From Methylococcaceae bacterium (lineage in GTDB: Bacteria; Pseudomonadota; Gammaproteobacteria; Methylococcales; Methylomonadaceae), in NCBI GenBank assembly GCA_030627205.1, contig DAOUSN010000006.1, forward strand, positions 1-64,000: a stretch of DNA of 64,000 nt. Reading direction: 5' to 3'. Both the position numbers and the translations under genes were made by a program. The notes below the pieces were generated by a model that had not been told where the DNA came from, searched no databases, and was given only the letters and a program-made list of their open reading frames with translations. Numbering within the stretch: position 1 is the stretch's first letter; the number at the start of each line of letters is the position of its first letter. Shown here piece after piece: positions 1 through 9,234 of this stretch.

Positions 1-178
1 CCTTCGTCACCAATCAAACCTTTGATTTTTTAAAACCCATCACCGAGCCTCTAGCTATCAATGATTTCGAATGGCGGCTCAAGCAGTTAATCAAGCGTTA
101 AACAATCTGAAGAATGCGGAGGTTATTATAAAATTATCAGGGGCAGAATTAATGGCAGGTGGATTACTTGAAAAATAA
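1..178 (+). pseudogene. Gene fragment at the left edge, possibly frameshifted
   Basis: One reading frame enters from the left edge and stops at 99-101, ending in FEWRLKQLIKR. A second frame, starting at ATG 71 and stopping at 176-178, overlaps it and encodes 35 residues (MAAQAVNQALNNLKNAEVII...) with codon use closer to the AT-rich norm of the window. A one-base shift near position 70 would join them, so this may be the end of one frameshifted gene or the ends of two. No Shine-Dalgarno sequence precedes ATG 71. No family is recognised. Confidence 0.3.
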
Positions 179-199
179 TAGGTGTTTTTATATAATCAT

Positions 200-601
200 T
201 TATTTCACAAAACACATTTTTTCAGCATACAATTCGGCTTCCTGTAAACGTTTTCTAAGGCTTTTAGATTGTTTAGGGTCACGAAATGCTGACCCATTTT
301 CTCCAGGAGTTTTACGTAAATAACTAAAAGTAGTTGCCGCTTCAAATTCTTTAAAGCTTAATTTTTCAGCAACTTTATCAATTTTACACCCACAAGCATA
401 TTGAGAAATATAAGTTAATCCTCCATGTTTAGCCACACAATTTAACACATAATCTACCAGGTCTCGCGTTGGGTATTGATTAATGTAAGTGTTAGTTACT
501 GGATTAATAGCACTTGCTACGGGTGCAGTATTTGTAGTTGCACAGCCTGTTATCATGCTAATTAACGCGAAATAGATAAAATTGATAGATATTTTTTTCA
601 T
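200..601 (-). CDS. Small cysteine-containing lipoprotein, function unknown
   Basis: A 133-residue protein with a lipoprotein signal peptide: positive start (MKK), hydrophobic stretch, and a lipobox ending ITGC at about residue 20. The mature part carries two clusters of cysteines (NCVAKHGG and ACGCKID) and a C-terminal CF, suggesting periplasmic disulfides. It is charged and helical near the end (QSKSLRKRLQEAELYAEK). I do not recognise a characterised family. It lies just downstream of the DUF302 gene on the same strand with a 43-bp gap, so the two may be co-transcribed and both act outside the cytoplasm. Confidence 0.7.
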   Translation of the reverse strand: MKKISINFIYFALISMITGCATTNTAPVASAINPVTNTYINQYPTRDLVDYVLNCVAKHGGLTYISQYACGCKIDKVAEKLSFKEFEAATTFSYLRKTPGENGSAFRDPKQSKSLRKRLQEAELYAEKMCFVK

Positions 602-644
602 AAAAACTATAGCTTAAAAAGTTGTAAAAAAGTAAGTTTAATCA

Positions 645-1103
645 TTATTCATCAACAGCAAAATCTACAATTGCTTTGAGCATTTGATTCATTTTTTCTG
701 AGAATTGATTCAGTTCTTTATTATCAGTATTAGTCGGTAATAAATGCGTTTTAACAATAGTTCTTCCTTGATATTGATATGTAACCACATTACATGGCAT
801 GTGACGAACTGAATGTGGAGAGAGTTCTAATAAGGTTTTTGCATGGGTTAAATTACAAAACTGTAAGGTATCATAATTTGGAAACCCCTTTGTTCCCCGA
901 TCACGAATAACTTTACCCACCCGACTATGACCTGTTATTCTAAAATTATGTTCACTAATTGCAATTTCCAATTCTGCCAGCACATCGTCATAAGGCTTGA
1001 TAGTACTGGATTGATAATAAACCATAGTTTCATTCTTTGCTGAATAACTAATGCAGCTTGCAATGACTATCGAAGTTGCGATAATAAACAATCTTTTCAG
1101 CAT
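645..1103 (-). CDS. Secreted DUF302-family protein
   Basis: A 152-residue protein whose body matches the DUF302 pattern: an N-terminal strand (MVYYQSST), the segment YDDVLAELEIAISEHNFRI, a central CNLTHAKTLLEL block, then MPCNVVTYQYQGRTIV. It starts with a signal peptide containing a possible lipobox (IASC near residue 17), so it is probably periplasmic or lipid-anchored. The biochemical role of DUF302 is unknown. It is divergent from the mobA-fdhD fusion with only 23 bp between starts, so their promoters must overlap. Confidence 0.75.
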   Translation of the reverse strand: MLKRLFIIATSIVIASCISYSAKNETMVYYQSSTIKPYDDVLAELEIAISEHNFRITGHSRVGKVIRDRGTKGFPNYDTLQFCNLTHAKTLLELSPHSVRHMPCNVVTYQYQGRTIVKTHLLPTNTDNKELNQFSEKMNQMLKAIVDFAVDE

Positions 1104-1126
1104 TTTTTCAGGGAATAAATTAAGTT

Positions 1127-2521
1127 ATGGAGCAGCTCAATAAAGTAACTGGAGTAATTCTTGCGGGCGGTCTAGCTCGGCGAATGAATCATCAAGATAA
1201 AGGTTTAATTAACTATAAAGGTCGACCTTTAGTTTCTTATGCTATTAATGCGATGGCAGCCACCGTTAACACGGTATTGATTAATGCCAATCGTAATCAC
1301 CAGCAATATTTAAAATTTGGTTATCCTGTGATTGCTGATCAGACTAATAATTTTGATGGTCCACTTGCAGGCATTTTAACAGCAATGTTAGCAACAGAAC
1401 ATGAAACTTTATTAGTTATTCCTTGTGATTCACCTTTAATTACCGCCAAGCATTTAACCCAATTGCTTACGGCGTTAGAAAAAAATGAAGCTGAAGTTGC
1501 TGTTGCCTTTGATGGTAAACGTTTACATCCGGTTTTTTTAGCGTTAAAAACTCAATTAAAAACTAGTTTATCCGCGTATTTAGATAAAGGGGAACGAAAA
1601 ATAGATCGTTGGTTTCAGCAACATAAATGGGTGAGTGTTGACTTTAGTAAACACACGAATATATTTTTGAATATTAATACTTTGGATGAATTATTAGCTT
1701 TAGAGCAATCATCATCTTATCAACCTGAAATGAGTTCCGAAGGATTAAGTTTTTCAACAGCTGCTCTGGTTACTGATGAAAATGGTTGTCAGCGAGAAAT
1801 TCAATTGGTTGGTGAACGCGCATTAACACTGTATGTTGATAAACAAGAGATTGTAACCTTAATGACCATGGGAACACATCCTGAATTATTAACTTTAGGT
1901 TATTTAAAAAATCAGGATTTTTTTGAATCGTTAGAGGCAATTAAAGTAGTTCAAGTTGACTGGAAAGCTGAAGCTGTTGCTGTGGTTACTCATCAAGAAA
2001 ATAGTGATTTTTCTAAAAAAATGGCACAACGAACAATAACAACTGGTTGTGGACAAGGAACTGTTTTCGGGAGATTAATGGAAAAATTGACAATGATTAC
2101 TATTCCCAAAACAACCATCAAACAATCAACACTCTATGCAATGCTGGCATCTTTAAAAGAACATAACGAGGTTTATAAAAAAGCTGGAGCGGTTCATGGA
2201 TGCGCCTTATGTACTGGTGATAAAATTAATTTTTTTATTGAAGATGTTGGTCGACATAATGCTGTTGACGCGATTGCAGGTTATATGTGGTTAAATAATA
2301 TTAAAGGCGATGATAAAATTTTTTATACTACTGGGAGATTAACTTCTGAAATGGTCATCAAAGTATCGCAAATGGGTATTCCTGTTTTATTATCACGTTC
2401 AGGAGCAACGCAAATGGGACTGGAAATGGCAAAACAAGCGGGAATTATTTTAATTTCCAGAGCGAAAGGAAAACATTTTTTAGTTTTGAATGGAGTTGAG
2501 TCTATTATTTTTAATTCTTAA
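1127..2521 (+). CDS. mobA-fdhD: MobA-FdhD fusion: molybdenum cofactor guanylyltransferase plus formate dehydrogenase sulfurtransferase
   Basis: A 464-residue fusion. Residues about 8-195 are MobA-like: the nucleotide-binding LAGGLARRMNHQDKGL and a PCDSPLI metal-binding segment are visible; MobA attaches GMP to molybdopterin. Residues about 205-464 are FdhD-like: a CALC motif (CxxC, the sulfur-relay cysteines), EDVGRHNAVDAIAGY, and TGRLTSEMV. FdhD moves sulfur from IscS to the bis-MGD cofactor of formate dehydrogenase. Both halves have roughly the length of the free-standing enzymes and no stop or frameshift separates them. The fusion couples the last two steps before insertion of the cofactor. 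No formate dehydrogenase gene lies in the window. Confidence 0.93.
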   Translation: MEQLNKVTGVILAGGLARRMNHQDKGLINYKGRPLVSYAINAMAATVNTVLINANRNHQQYLKFGYPVIADQTNNFDGPLAGILTAMLATEHETLLVIPCDSPLITAKHLTQLLTALEKNEAEVAVAFDGKRLHPVFLALKTQLKTSLSAYLDKGERKIDRWFQQHKWVSVDFSKHTNIFLNINTLDELLALEQSSSYQPEMSSEGLSFSTAALVTDENGCQREIQLVGERALTLYVDKQEIVTLMTMGTHPELLTLGYLKNQDFFESLEAIKVVQVDWKAEAVAVVTHQENSDFSKKMAQRTITTGCGQGTVFGRLMEKLTMITIPKTTIKQSTLYAMLASLKEHNEVYKKAGAVHGCALCTGDKINFFIEDVGRHNAVDAIAGYMWLNNIKGDDKIFYTTGRLTSEMVIKVSQMGIPVLLSRSGATQMGLEMAKQAGIILISRAKGKHFLVLNGVESIIFNS

Positions 2522-2571
2522 ATTTTAACTAATCAACACATATTTACTTTACACACACACACAAAATACTT

Positions 2572-3609
2572 ATGAATGCTAAGAACTCATCAATGACAGA
2601 CGCTTTAAAATGGACTGGTACACAATTACAGGTATTAGACCAACGGGTTTTACCCGAAGAAATTCGTTATGATTATTATAATGATGCTCAAGGAGTGACT
2701 GAGGCGATTATTTCAATGCGAGTTCGTGGTGCGCCAGCAATAGGAATTGCCGCTGCCTATGCCGTGGTCTTATCCGTTAAAGTTCATTATTCCGAACATA
2801 ATTCTAATTGGCAACAACAAGTTAAAGCAGATATTGAACAATTAAGAGGTTCTCGCCCAACAGCGGTTAATTTATTTTGGGCATTAGAAATTATGAATAA
2901 AGCTATGGATGTCGAAAATGTCAGCCCTATTGCTAGTTTAGAAGTTTTAGCCAAAAAAATTCATCAGGATGATATTGCGGCTAATCATACAATGGGTGCG
3001 TTAGGGGCTGAATTATTAATTGAAGCGAAAGGAGTAATGACCCATTGTAATGCAGGCTCATTAGCTACAGGTGGCTATGGAACAGCTTTAGGGGTGATTA
3101 GAAGTGCTTATAAACAAGGATTAAGAAAAATCTATGCTGGTGAAACACGTCCTTGGTTACAAGGGGCAAGATTAACCGTTTGGGAATTAGCTCAAGATGG
3201 GATTGCCTCTACTTTAATAGCTGATTCTGCCGCCGCTTGGTTAATGAAATCTGGGGTAATTGATTGGGTAATTGTTGGTGCAGACCGCATTGCTGCAAAT
3301 GGGGATGTGGCTAATAAAATAGGTACTTACTCACTATCAGTGTTAGCCAAACAACATGGAGTTAAGGTGATGGTTGTTGCTCCCACCTCAACTATAGATT
3401 GGGCAATGGTAAGCGGTGAACAAATTGAAATAGAACAACGCCAACCTAAAGAATTGCTTAATGATTGTTACCTTGATGAGCATTCTTTAGTTGATGCCTG
3501 GAATCCTGTATTTGATGTCACTCCAGCGTATTTAATTACTGCGATTGTGACTGAACTAGGTATAGTTTTAAACCCATCAGAAGTAAATGGAGTAAAAAGT
3601 TTACAATGA
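2572..3609 (+). CDS. mtnA: Methylthioribose-1-phosphate isomerase
   Basis: A 345-residue enzyme of the eIF2B-like isomerase family that converts 5-methylthioribose-1-phosphate to the ribulose form in the methionine salvage pathway. Visible signatures are MRVRGAPAIGIAAAYA, the HCNAGSLATGGYGTALG loop with the conserved catalytic cysteine, and GADRIAANGDVANKIGTY with the catalytic aspartate. Neither ATG 2572 nor the later in-frame ATG at 2593 has a clear Shine-Dalgarno sequence; the second would start nearer the conserved KWTG. A short CA repeat precedes the gene. It overlaps cysZ by 4 bp. No other methionine-salvage gene is visible in the window. Confidence 0.93.
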   Translation: MNAKNSSMTDALKWTGTQLQVLDQRVLPEEIRYDYYNDAQGVTEAIISMRVRGAPAIGIAAAYAVVLSVKVHYSEHNSNWQQQVKADIEQLRGSRPTAVNLFWALEIMNKAMDVENVSPIASLEVLAKKIHQDDIAANHTMGALGAELLIEAKGVMTHCNAGSLATGGYGTALGVIRSAYKQGLRKIYAGETRPWLQGARLTVWELAQDGIASTLIADSAAAWLMKSGVIDWVIVGADRIAANGDVANKIGTYSLSVLAKQHGVKVMVVAPTSTIDWAMVSGEQIEIEQRQPKELLNDCYLDEHSLVDAWNPVFDVTPAYLITAIVTELGIVLNPSEVNGVKSLQ

Positions 3610-4379
3610 TCTCATTTACTAGTAAAGGTAATAATCCATTTTATGTTATTACTTGTTTATTAAAAGCTTTTCATTTTTTATCTAAAGCACAACTGCGTAA
3701 ATTTTTATTAATTCCTATTTTTATTAACCTGCTGCTATATAGTCTTGCATTTGTGGTAGGTTTTTTTTATATGGATGATTTAATGGAATATTTATTACCT
3801 GACTGGATAAATTCTATTCCTTGGTTAAGTTGGTTATCATCAGTGTTAGAAGGACTTTTTTTTATTTGTCTATTAATGATTTCTTTTTTTAGTTTTACGA
3901 TTTTAGCTAATCTAATTGCCTCACCTTTTTATAGCAAATTATCTAAACGTACTTTAGAATTATTAATTGAAAATGAAACTCCTAAAGGGAAAAAACCTAA
4001 AAAGATAAAATCTATTCCTGAGGTTTCGTTGATGAAGAATTTATATGGAGAATGGTTACGAATACGTTATTTACTATCATGGTCACTATTTTTATTAATT
4101 TTTTCCATAATTCCAGTGATTAATTTAATTGCCCCGATTTTATGGCTTTTATTTGGTGCGTGGGGAATGGCTTTAGAGTATTTAACCTACCCCTTAGAAA
4201 ATCGCGGGTTATTATTTCCTGAACAAAAAAAATTAGCAAAAGAGGTTCGTTTCGGCGCATTAACCTTTGGTGGGATAAGTTTATTTGGCTTAACCATTCC
4301 TTTTTTTAATATTGTAGTTTCTCCTGTTGCTGTTATTGCGGCAACTATTTATACACATGGGATTGAGAATAAGAAATAA
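3606..4379 (+). CDS. cysZ: CysZ-like EI24-domain membrane protein
   Basis: A 257-residue integral membrane protein resembling CysZ, the sulfate-uptake protein of E. coli, in length and layout. Visible landmarks are an N-terminal LLKAFHFLSKAQLRKFLLIP, hydrophobic segments around residues 35-60, 80-110 and 160-190, the motif NLIASPFYSKLSK, and a conserved tail with RFGALTFGG and PVAVIAATIY. The start overlaps the mtnA stop by 4 bp, so they are probably translationally coupled. Some EI24 proteins have no proven sulfate role, so the symbol rests on similarity. The 139 bp before sbcC hold only A-rich sequence. Confidence 0.8.
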   Translation: MISFTSKGNNPFYVITCLLKAFHFLSKAQLRKFLLIPIFINLLLYSLAFVVGFFYMDDLMEYLLPDWINSIPWLSWLSSVLEGLFFICLLMISFFSFTILANLIASPFYSKLSKRTLELLIENETPKGKKPKKIKSIPEVSLMKNLYGEWLRIRYLLSWSLFLLIFSIIPVINLIAPILWLLFGAWGMALEYLTYPLENRGLLFPEQKKLAKEVRFGALTFGGISLFGLTIPFFNIVVSPVAVIAATIYTHGIENKK

Positions 4380-4518
4380 AAAGAAAAAACCAAAAAAAGT
4401 TAAGCGTAAAAAATAGGATATAAAGTTTAAAAATTACAGCAGAAAAATAAATAACCTTATCATGGTAAGATTAAATTTTAAACCTCAAAAAAAACCCCTT
4501 TAGTTAAGCCTATTCACA

Positions 4519-7500
4519 ATGAAAATATTGACTCTTTATTTTAAAAATATCAACTCATTAGAAGGTGAAAGCCTGATTGATTTTCAAAAAAAACCGCTTG
4601 CTAATGCAGGGGTTTTTGCGATTACAGGGCCTAATGGTTCTGGTAAAACTAGTCTATTAGACGCGATTAGCTTGGCTTTTTACGGTGAAACGTTTCGTTT
4701 TGATCGTCCAGCTGAACACGTAATTACCCATAATGCGACCGAAAGTTTTGCACAAGTTGAGTTTTCTATAGCCGATAAAAAATTTAAAACTCGTTGGCAT
4801 CTTCAGCGTAAAAATAATAAAGTTAAAGCTGAATTATTAGAGCCAACGATGCAATTATTTGCTCTAAATATAAATGAAAAAGAAGAACTTTTAGCAGAAA
4901 GTTTACAAACCGTAGTTAGTAAAATCAATCAGATTCTTGGGATGGATTTTCATAGTTTTAGTCGTTCTATTATGCTCGCACAAGGTGATTTTGCCGCTTT
5001 TTTAAATGCGTTAGATAATGAGCGCATGGGTATTTTAGAAAAAATGAGTAGCATTGATATTTATGAAGAATATAAACAGGAGCTTAGAACAAAAACTCAA
5101 CAATCTGAGCGGGCGTTAGCACAACTTAAAAACGATTTAAATACTCTCCCGATAATGAGTACGGTAGAAGTCGAAACCTGTCATGATAACTTGATTGATT
5201 TTAAAGAACAACTTGATGATTACCGACAACAGAAAAATGAATTTAAAGAACAATTAGCATGGTATCAGCGAATAAGATTATTTAAGCAACAGATTTTAAA
5301 TCTGAATAAAAAACAAGGTCAAAATAATCAACAACTTGATTATGTAGAAAAAAAACGGCAAACAATTCTTAGTTTAGAAAAAGCACTTGATTTTAAAGAT
5401 GACGTTAGTGCAATGGAGCTACAACAACAACAGTTTAAACAAAGTAAAAAAAGTGTTGATAGTGCTACATACGAATTAGAACAGCTCAAAAAACAGCAAC
5501 AAAAATTAAAGATTAAAACCAATGTAGCTGCTGTTGAGGGTAAAAATAGTGCAGATCAAAAACAGGTAATTGATAAACTACGCTACCAAGTACAGCAGAA
5601 AAATGTGGTTCTAAAAACTGAAACTAGTTTAATTGAACTGATTAATAAGGATATTATCGCTAATAAAACCCGACAAACAGAAATTTTAGTGTGGCTTGAT
5701 GCTCATTCCACAGATAAAACCTTATTAGATGGTTTTCCTGAAACTAAAGAACTTAAGCAATTATCTTTAGATTTAAGCAAGCGGGAACAACAATACCAGG
5801 CGACTGAAAAACAAACCAAGGAAGTACAGCTCTTATTAGAAAAAAATCAAGATAATGAAACCATAGAGGTTCAAAAAACGATTGAGACTAAGCAGCTTTT
5901 AATGAATGCTGAAAAATTGTTAGACTCTATGATTGAGGATTCACCTTTAATCGAACGTCAGCATCTAGCTGAAGATCAATTGCAAAGAACAAATGATTTT
6001 AAAGAGTTATATACCTTAGCAAAAATAAATAATCGTGTTAGTAACCGTGGCTTTTTAGGCTTGTTTTCGCAAAAGAAAAGTGAAGAACGATTAAGCGTTA
6101 AGGAATTAAATCAACAAGCGAAAGAAATAACTAAAAAAATCAGTGAGTCTCAATTCTTAAGGAATACCTTAGAAAAAGCGATTATTAATGAAAAGTTATT
6201 AAAAAAAATGCTTACATTTAGAGAGCATTTAGAAAAAGATTTTCCTTGTCCTTTATGCGGAGCTATCGAGCATCCTTTTACAAAAACACCACCAAGAGAA
6301 ACTGATTCTCAGCAAACATTAAAAGACCAAAAAAATAAATTGCATTTATTAATTGTTCAAGCAGATAAAATTAAAATGGAAATTATCAATAGGCAAAAAC
6401 ATGATGAAAAAGAGACGGTCAATGCTAATAATTTACAAAAAAATCGTTCTCAATGGAGAATTTTAACAAATAAATTGAATGTCTCTAGTAAACTACTTGA
6501 AATTAATAACTTTTCTTTAATGAAACAATTATTAAAACAATCAGAAGGTGAGTTAAATGAATTTAAACAACATTTAAGTTTATTTCAACAGCAACAATTA
6601 TTAATTGAAAAACTAACCATACAATTAGAGGCTATAAAAGAAAGTGTAGTCACTTTAAAGACAGAGTTAGAGCGATTACAGATTAAAGATACTCAATTAC
6701 AAAAAATATTACCCGTACTAAAAATACAATTAGAAAAAATGACGGTTGATGAAAAAATATTATCGGATAAAACCATAAAAAAATTAGCTAGCTTAAATGA
6801 AAAAATACCAATTAAAGATACAGATGATTTATTATTAGAGCGTTTAAAGATTCGAGAACAAGATTATAAAATTTATCTTGAAAAAGGAAATATGGTTAAA
6901 AATAATTTATTAGAGTCAGATAATAAAATAATTAATAGCCAGCAAAAAATGAAGAAACTTACTGCTGAAATATCACAACATGAACAAGTATTAAAAGTAG
7001 AAGAATCAATAGGTCTTTATTTAGCTGAAATTGAAAAACAAAAATTAATAATCAATAAAGAACAAGTATTTCAACAACAGCAGCAACAGTTACAACAACT
7101 AGAAAAAACATTAACAGAAAAATTACAGGCTAGTTCATTTTCAGATTTAAACGAACTTAAAGAAGCCTTGATTTTAGTGACTAAACAAGCGGAAGTGGAA
7201 CAAAAATATGCTAGTTTACAACAAGAATCTACTTCTTTAGAGCAAGAACAGCAACAATTAGAGTCTCAATTAAAGGCAGAGCAAAATCTTGAAATTAATC
7301 TTGCTAAACGTGAGGTTGTAGAGCTAAAAAGTAGAGCGTTAGATGAGAAAATAAGTATTACTAATGATGAAATACGTTACTTAAATGATCTGCAACATAA
7401 GCAGGTTAAAATACAGCAACAACACGCATTATTATCAGAAAAATTACAACAACAGCAACAGCATTTTGATGAAGCTAAGATAAATTTATGCGAAAGTGAA

Positions 7501-7971
7501 AATAATGGCATTGTTTTTCGTCGTCGGGTGCAATTAAAAATGGCAACTAAATTATTATCGCAAACTAATAACATATTAGAGAAGATGAATGGGCGTTATT
7601 ATATTCGTCAAGCACCTAGTGATACAGGACTGGCTTTGGAAATTGAAGATACTAAACAACAAAATAGTCGGCGATTACCTAAATCATTATCAGGAGGTGA
7701 GAGTTTTGTAGTTAGTTTAGCGTTAGCATTAGGGCTATCAGAATTAGCTAATAATGGCAAAGCGGTTAATTCTTTATTTTTAGATGAAGGCTTTGGAAAT
7801 TTAGATTCTGAAACCTTGTATACGGTTGTTACTACCTTACAAAGTTTGAAAACACAGGGCAAAACCGTTGGTATTATTTCTCATGTTGACGGGGTTAAGA
7901 AAAGGATTAAAACACGGATTGAAATGGTTAAAAAGATGAATGGTTTAAGTAAATTAAAGAAAATTTCCTAA
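4519..7971 (+). CDS. sbcC: SbcC exonuclease subunit
   Basis: A 1150-residue SMC-like ATPase that works with the SbcD nuclease on hairpins and blocked DNA ends. The Walker A GPNGSGKTS is at residues 37-45, the zinc-hook CPLC at 577-580 in the middle of two long glutamine- and lysine-rich coiled coils, the ABC signature LSGGES at 1057-1062 and Walker B LFLDEG with D1089-E1090. Length fits the family. No sbcD gene is adjacent, although the two are normally neighbours. The small open frames on the other strand are mirror images of the glutamine-rich coils. Confidence 0.93.
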   Translation: MKILTLYFKNINSLEGESLIDFQKKPLANAGVFAITGPNGSGKTSLLDAISLAFYGETFRFDRPAEHVITHNATESFAQVEFSIADKKFKTRWHLQRKNNKVKAELLEPTMQLFALNINEKEELLAESLQTVVSKINQILGMDFHSFSRSIMLAQGDFAAFLNALDNERMGILEKMSSIDIYEEYKQELRTKTQQSERALAQLKNDLNTLPIMSTVEVETCHDNLIDFKEQLDDYRQQKNEFKEQLAWYQRIRLFKQQILNLNKKQGQNNQQLDYVEKKRQTILSLEKALDFKDDVSAMELQQQQFKQSKKSVDSATYELEQLKKQQQKLKIKTNVAAVEGKNSADQKQVIDKLRYQVQQKNVVLKTETSLIELINKDIIANKTRQTEILVWLDAHSTDKTLLDGFPETKELKQLSLDLSKREQQYQATEKQTKEVQLLLEKNQDNETIEVQKTIETKQLLMNAEKLLDSMIEDSPLIERQHLAEDQLQRTNDFKELYTLAKINNRVSNRGFLGLFSQKKSEERLSVKELNQQAKEITKKISESQFLRNTLEKAIINEKLLKKMLTFREHLEKDFPCPLCGAIEHPFTKTPPRETDSQQTLKDQKNKLHLLIVQADKIKMEIINRQKHDEKETVNANNLQKNRSQWRILTNKLNVSSKLLEINNFSLMKQLLKQSEGELNEFKQHLSLFQQQQLLIEKLTIQLEAIKESVVTLKTELERLQIKDTQLQKILPVLKIQLEKMTVDEKILSDKTIKKLASLNEKIPIKDTDDLLLERLKIREQDYKIYLEKGNMVKNNLLESDNKIINSQQKMKKLTAEISQHEQVLKVEESIGLYLAEIEKQKLIINKEQVFQQQQQQLQQLEKTLTEKLQASSFSDLNELKEALILVTKQAEVEQKYASLQQESTSLEQEQQQLESQLKAEQNLEINLAKREVVELKSRALDEKISITNDEIRYLNDLQHKQVKIQQQHALLSEKLQQQQQHFDEAKINLCESENNGIVFRRRVQLKMATKLLSQTNNILEKMNGRYYIRQAPSDTGLALEIEDTKQQNSRRLPKSLSGGESFVVSLALALGLSELANNGKAVNSLFLDEGFGNLDSETLYTVVTTLQSLKTQGKTVGIISHVDGVKKRIKTRIEMVKKMNGLSKLKKIS

Positions 7972-7991
7972 TTAAAGGATTATCGTTTAAT

Positions 7992-8048
7992 GGCTACCAA
8001 TATTAAAAATGGGCAATATAAAATATCCAGTCTTAAATTGTGGTAGCC
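7992..8048. other. Inverted repeat between convergent sbcC and dnaN
   Basis: GGCTACC at 7992-7998 and GGTAGCC at 8042-8048 are perfect inverse copies separated by 43 AT-rich bases. It lies between the ends of two convergent genes, so it could help stop transcription from one or both sides, but the loop is long and no T-run follows directly. Confidence 0.3.
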
Positions 8049-8086
8049 TCTAATTAAGATAAATAGTCTTAGTTTAAAAGGAGTTT

Positions 8087-9187
8087 TTATAGTCGCATTG
8101 GCATAACTATAAATTCAAAAGTTTCATCATTGAGGTCTTTAATAAAACAACTACTAGCATTTTTTGCAATAATTAATCTGGCTTCTTTAGAATCTAAATT
8201 ATTAATCCCATCAAGTAAATATTGTGCATTAAAAGCAATGGACAGTGGCTCACCCTCGTAATCAATGATTAGCTTCTCCTCAGCCTCATCATGTTCTGGA
8301 TTATGCGTTGAAATTTTTAATAAATTTTCACTAATATCAAAACTAACGCCTTTGAATTTTTCATTAGCTAAAATAGCAACACGATTTAAGGCATCTTTTA
8401 AATTCTGTTTTGGAATTTGAATCTCCTCAAAAAAATCTTGCTCAAAGACTTTACTAAAATCTGGGTATTTAGCATCCACTAATTTAGCTGAAAAAACTAA
8501 GTTTTTAATCAGTACCCTAATATTACTGTTAGAAAATTGAATCTCTAGTTCAACCTCAGCATCATCAAGTAAACGATTAAGTTCCAGAACTCCTTTTCTA
8601 GGAATAATAATACATTCTTCGTAGCCTGTTTCGATTCCTATTTCGCCTTTATAAATAGATAGACGATGACCGTCTGAGGCAACTAGTTTAAGTTTACTAT
8701 TTGAAATATTAAGCATCAAACCATTCAAATAATAACGAACATCCTGATTTGCCATACAAAATAAGGTTTTATTTAATGCCTTTTTAAAATTACCTGCATT
8801 TATTATAAAACTATGTTCTAATTTAGCTTCTGAGAACTCAGGGTAATCTTCGGCATCTAATGACGATAAGGAAAAACGACTTCGACCAGAAATAACTTTA
8901 ACTTTATCACCTTGTTGTTCAATTTTTATTTTAGCTTCTCTGGGTGATAAACGGCAAATATCAAGAAATTTTCTAGCAGGGACTGTAATTTGACCTACTT
9001 CAAAATCATCTAAGGTTAATTTAGCAACAATTTGAATTTCAAGATCAGTCCCCGTAAGGGTTAATTGTTTCTCGGTAACAACAATAAGGATATTGGATAG
9101 AATGGGCATTGTTTGCCTTTTTTCAATCACATTAATAATTTGCTGTAAAGGGATTAAGAGTTGTTCGCGGTTGATAGTAAATTTCAT
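8087..9187 (-). CDS. dnaN: DNA polymerase III sliding clamp (beta subunit)
   Basis: A 366-residue beta clamp, the usual length, which encircles DNA and tethers polymerase III. It opens with MKFTINREQLLIPLQQI, carries the typical ASDGHRLS segment in the middle and ends with the FIVMPMRL tail that is conserved in the family. It follows dnaA by 47 bp on the same strand, the usual dnaA-dnaN operon. recF and gyrB, which normally follow, are absent; a convergent sbcC takes their place. Confidence 0.97.
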   Translation of the reverse strand: MKFTINREQLLIPLQQIINVIEKRQTMPILSNILIVVTEKQLTLTGTDLEIQIVAKLTLDDFEVGQITVPARKFLDICRLSPREAKIKIEQQGDKVKVISGRSRFSLSSLDAEDYPEFSEAKLEHSFIINAGNFKKALNKTLFCMANQDVRYYLNGLMLNISNSKLKLVASDGHRLSIYKGEIGIETGYEECIIIPRKGVLELNRLLDDAEVELEIQFSNSNIRVLIKNLVFSAKLVDAKYPDFSKVFEQDFFEEIQIPKQNLKDALNRVAILANEKFKGVSFDISENLLKISTHNPEHDEAEEKLIIDYEGEPLSIAFNAQYLLDGINNLDSKEARLIIAKNASSCFIKDLNDETFEFIVMPMRL

Positions 9188-9234
9188 AAAGATATAGAGA
9201 ATAGGTAATAGGGAATAAAAAGTATTAGACTAAA

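Noticed and set aside
4349-4357. A perfect DnaA box (TTATACACA)
   Set aside because: It lies inside the cysZ coding region with no cluster of other boxes around it, so it is likely chance.
4357-4416. A 20-codon lysine-rich open frame overlapping the end of cysZ
   Set aside because: It is explained by the A-rich sequence; no ribosome-binding site or family match is seen.
5340-5522. Minus-strand open frames within sbcC, here and at 7377-7574 and 7608-7862
   Set aside because: They are cysteine-rich mirror images of the glutamine-rich coiled coil or of the ATPase domain.
7992-8048. Inverted repeat as a strong terminator of sbcC
   Set aside because: The loop is 43 bases and no T-run follows directly; kept only as a low-confidence feature.
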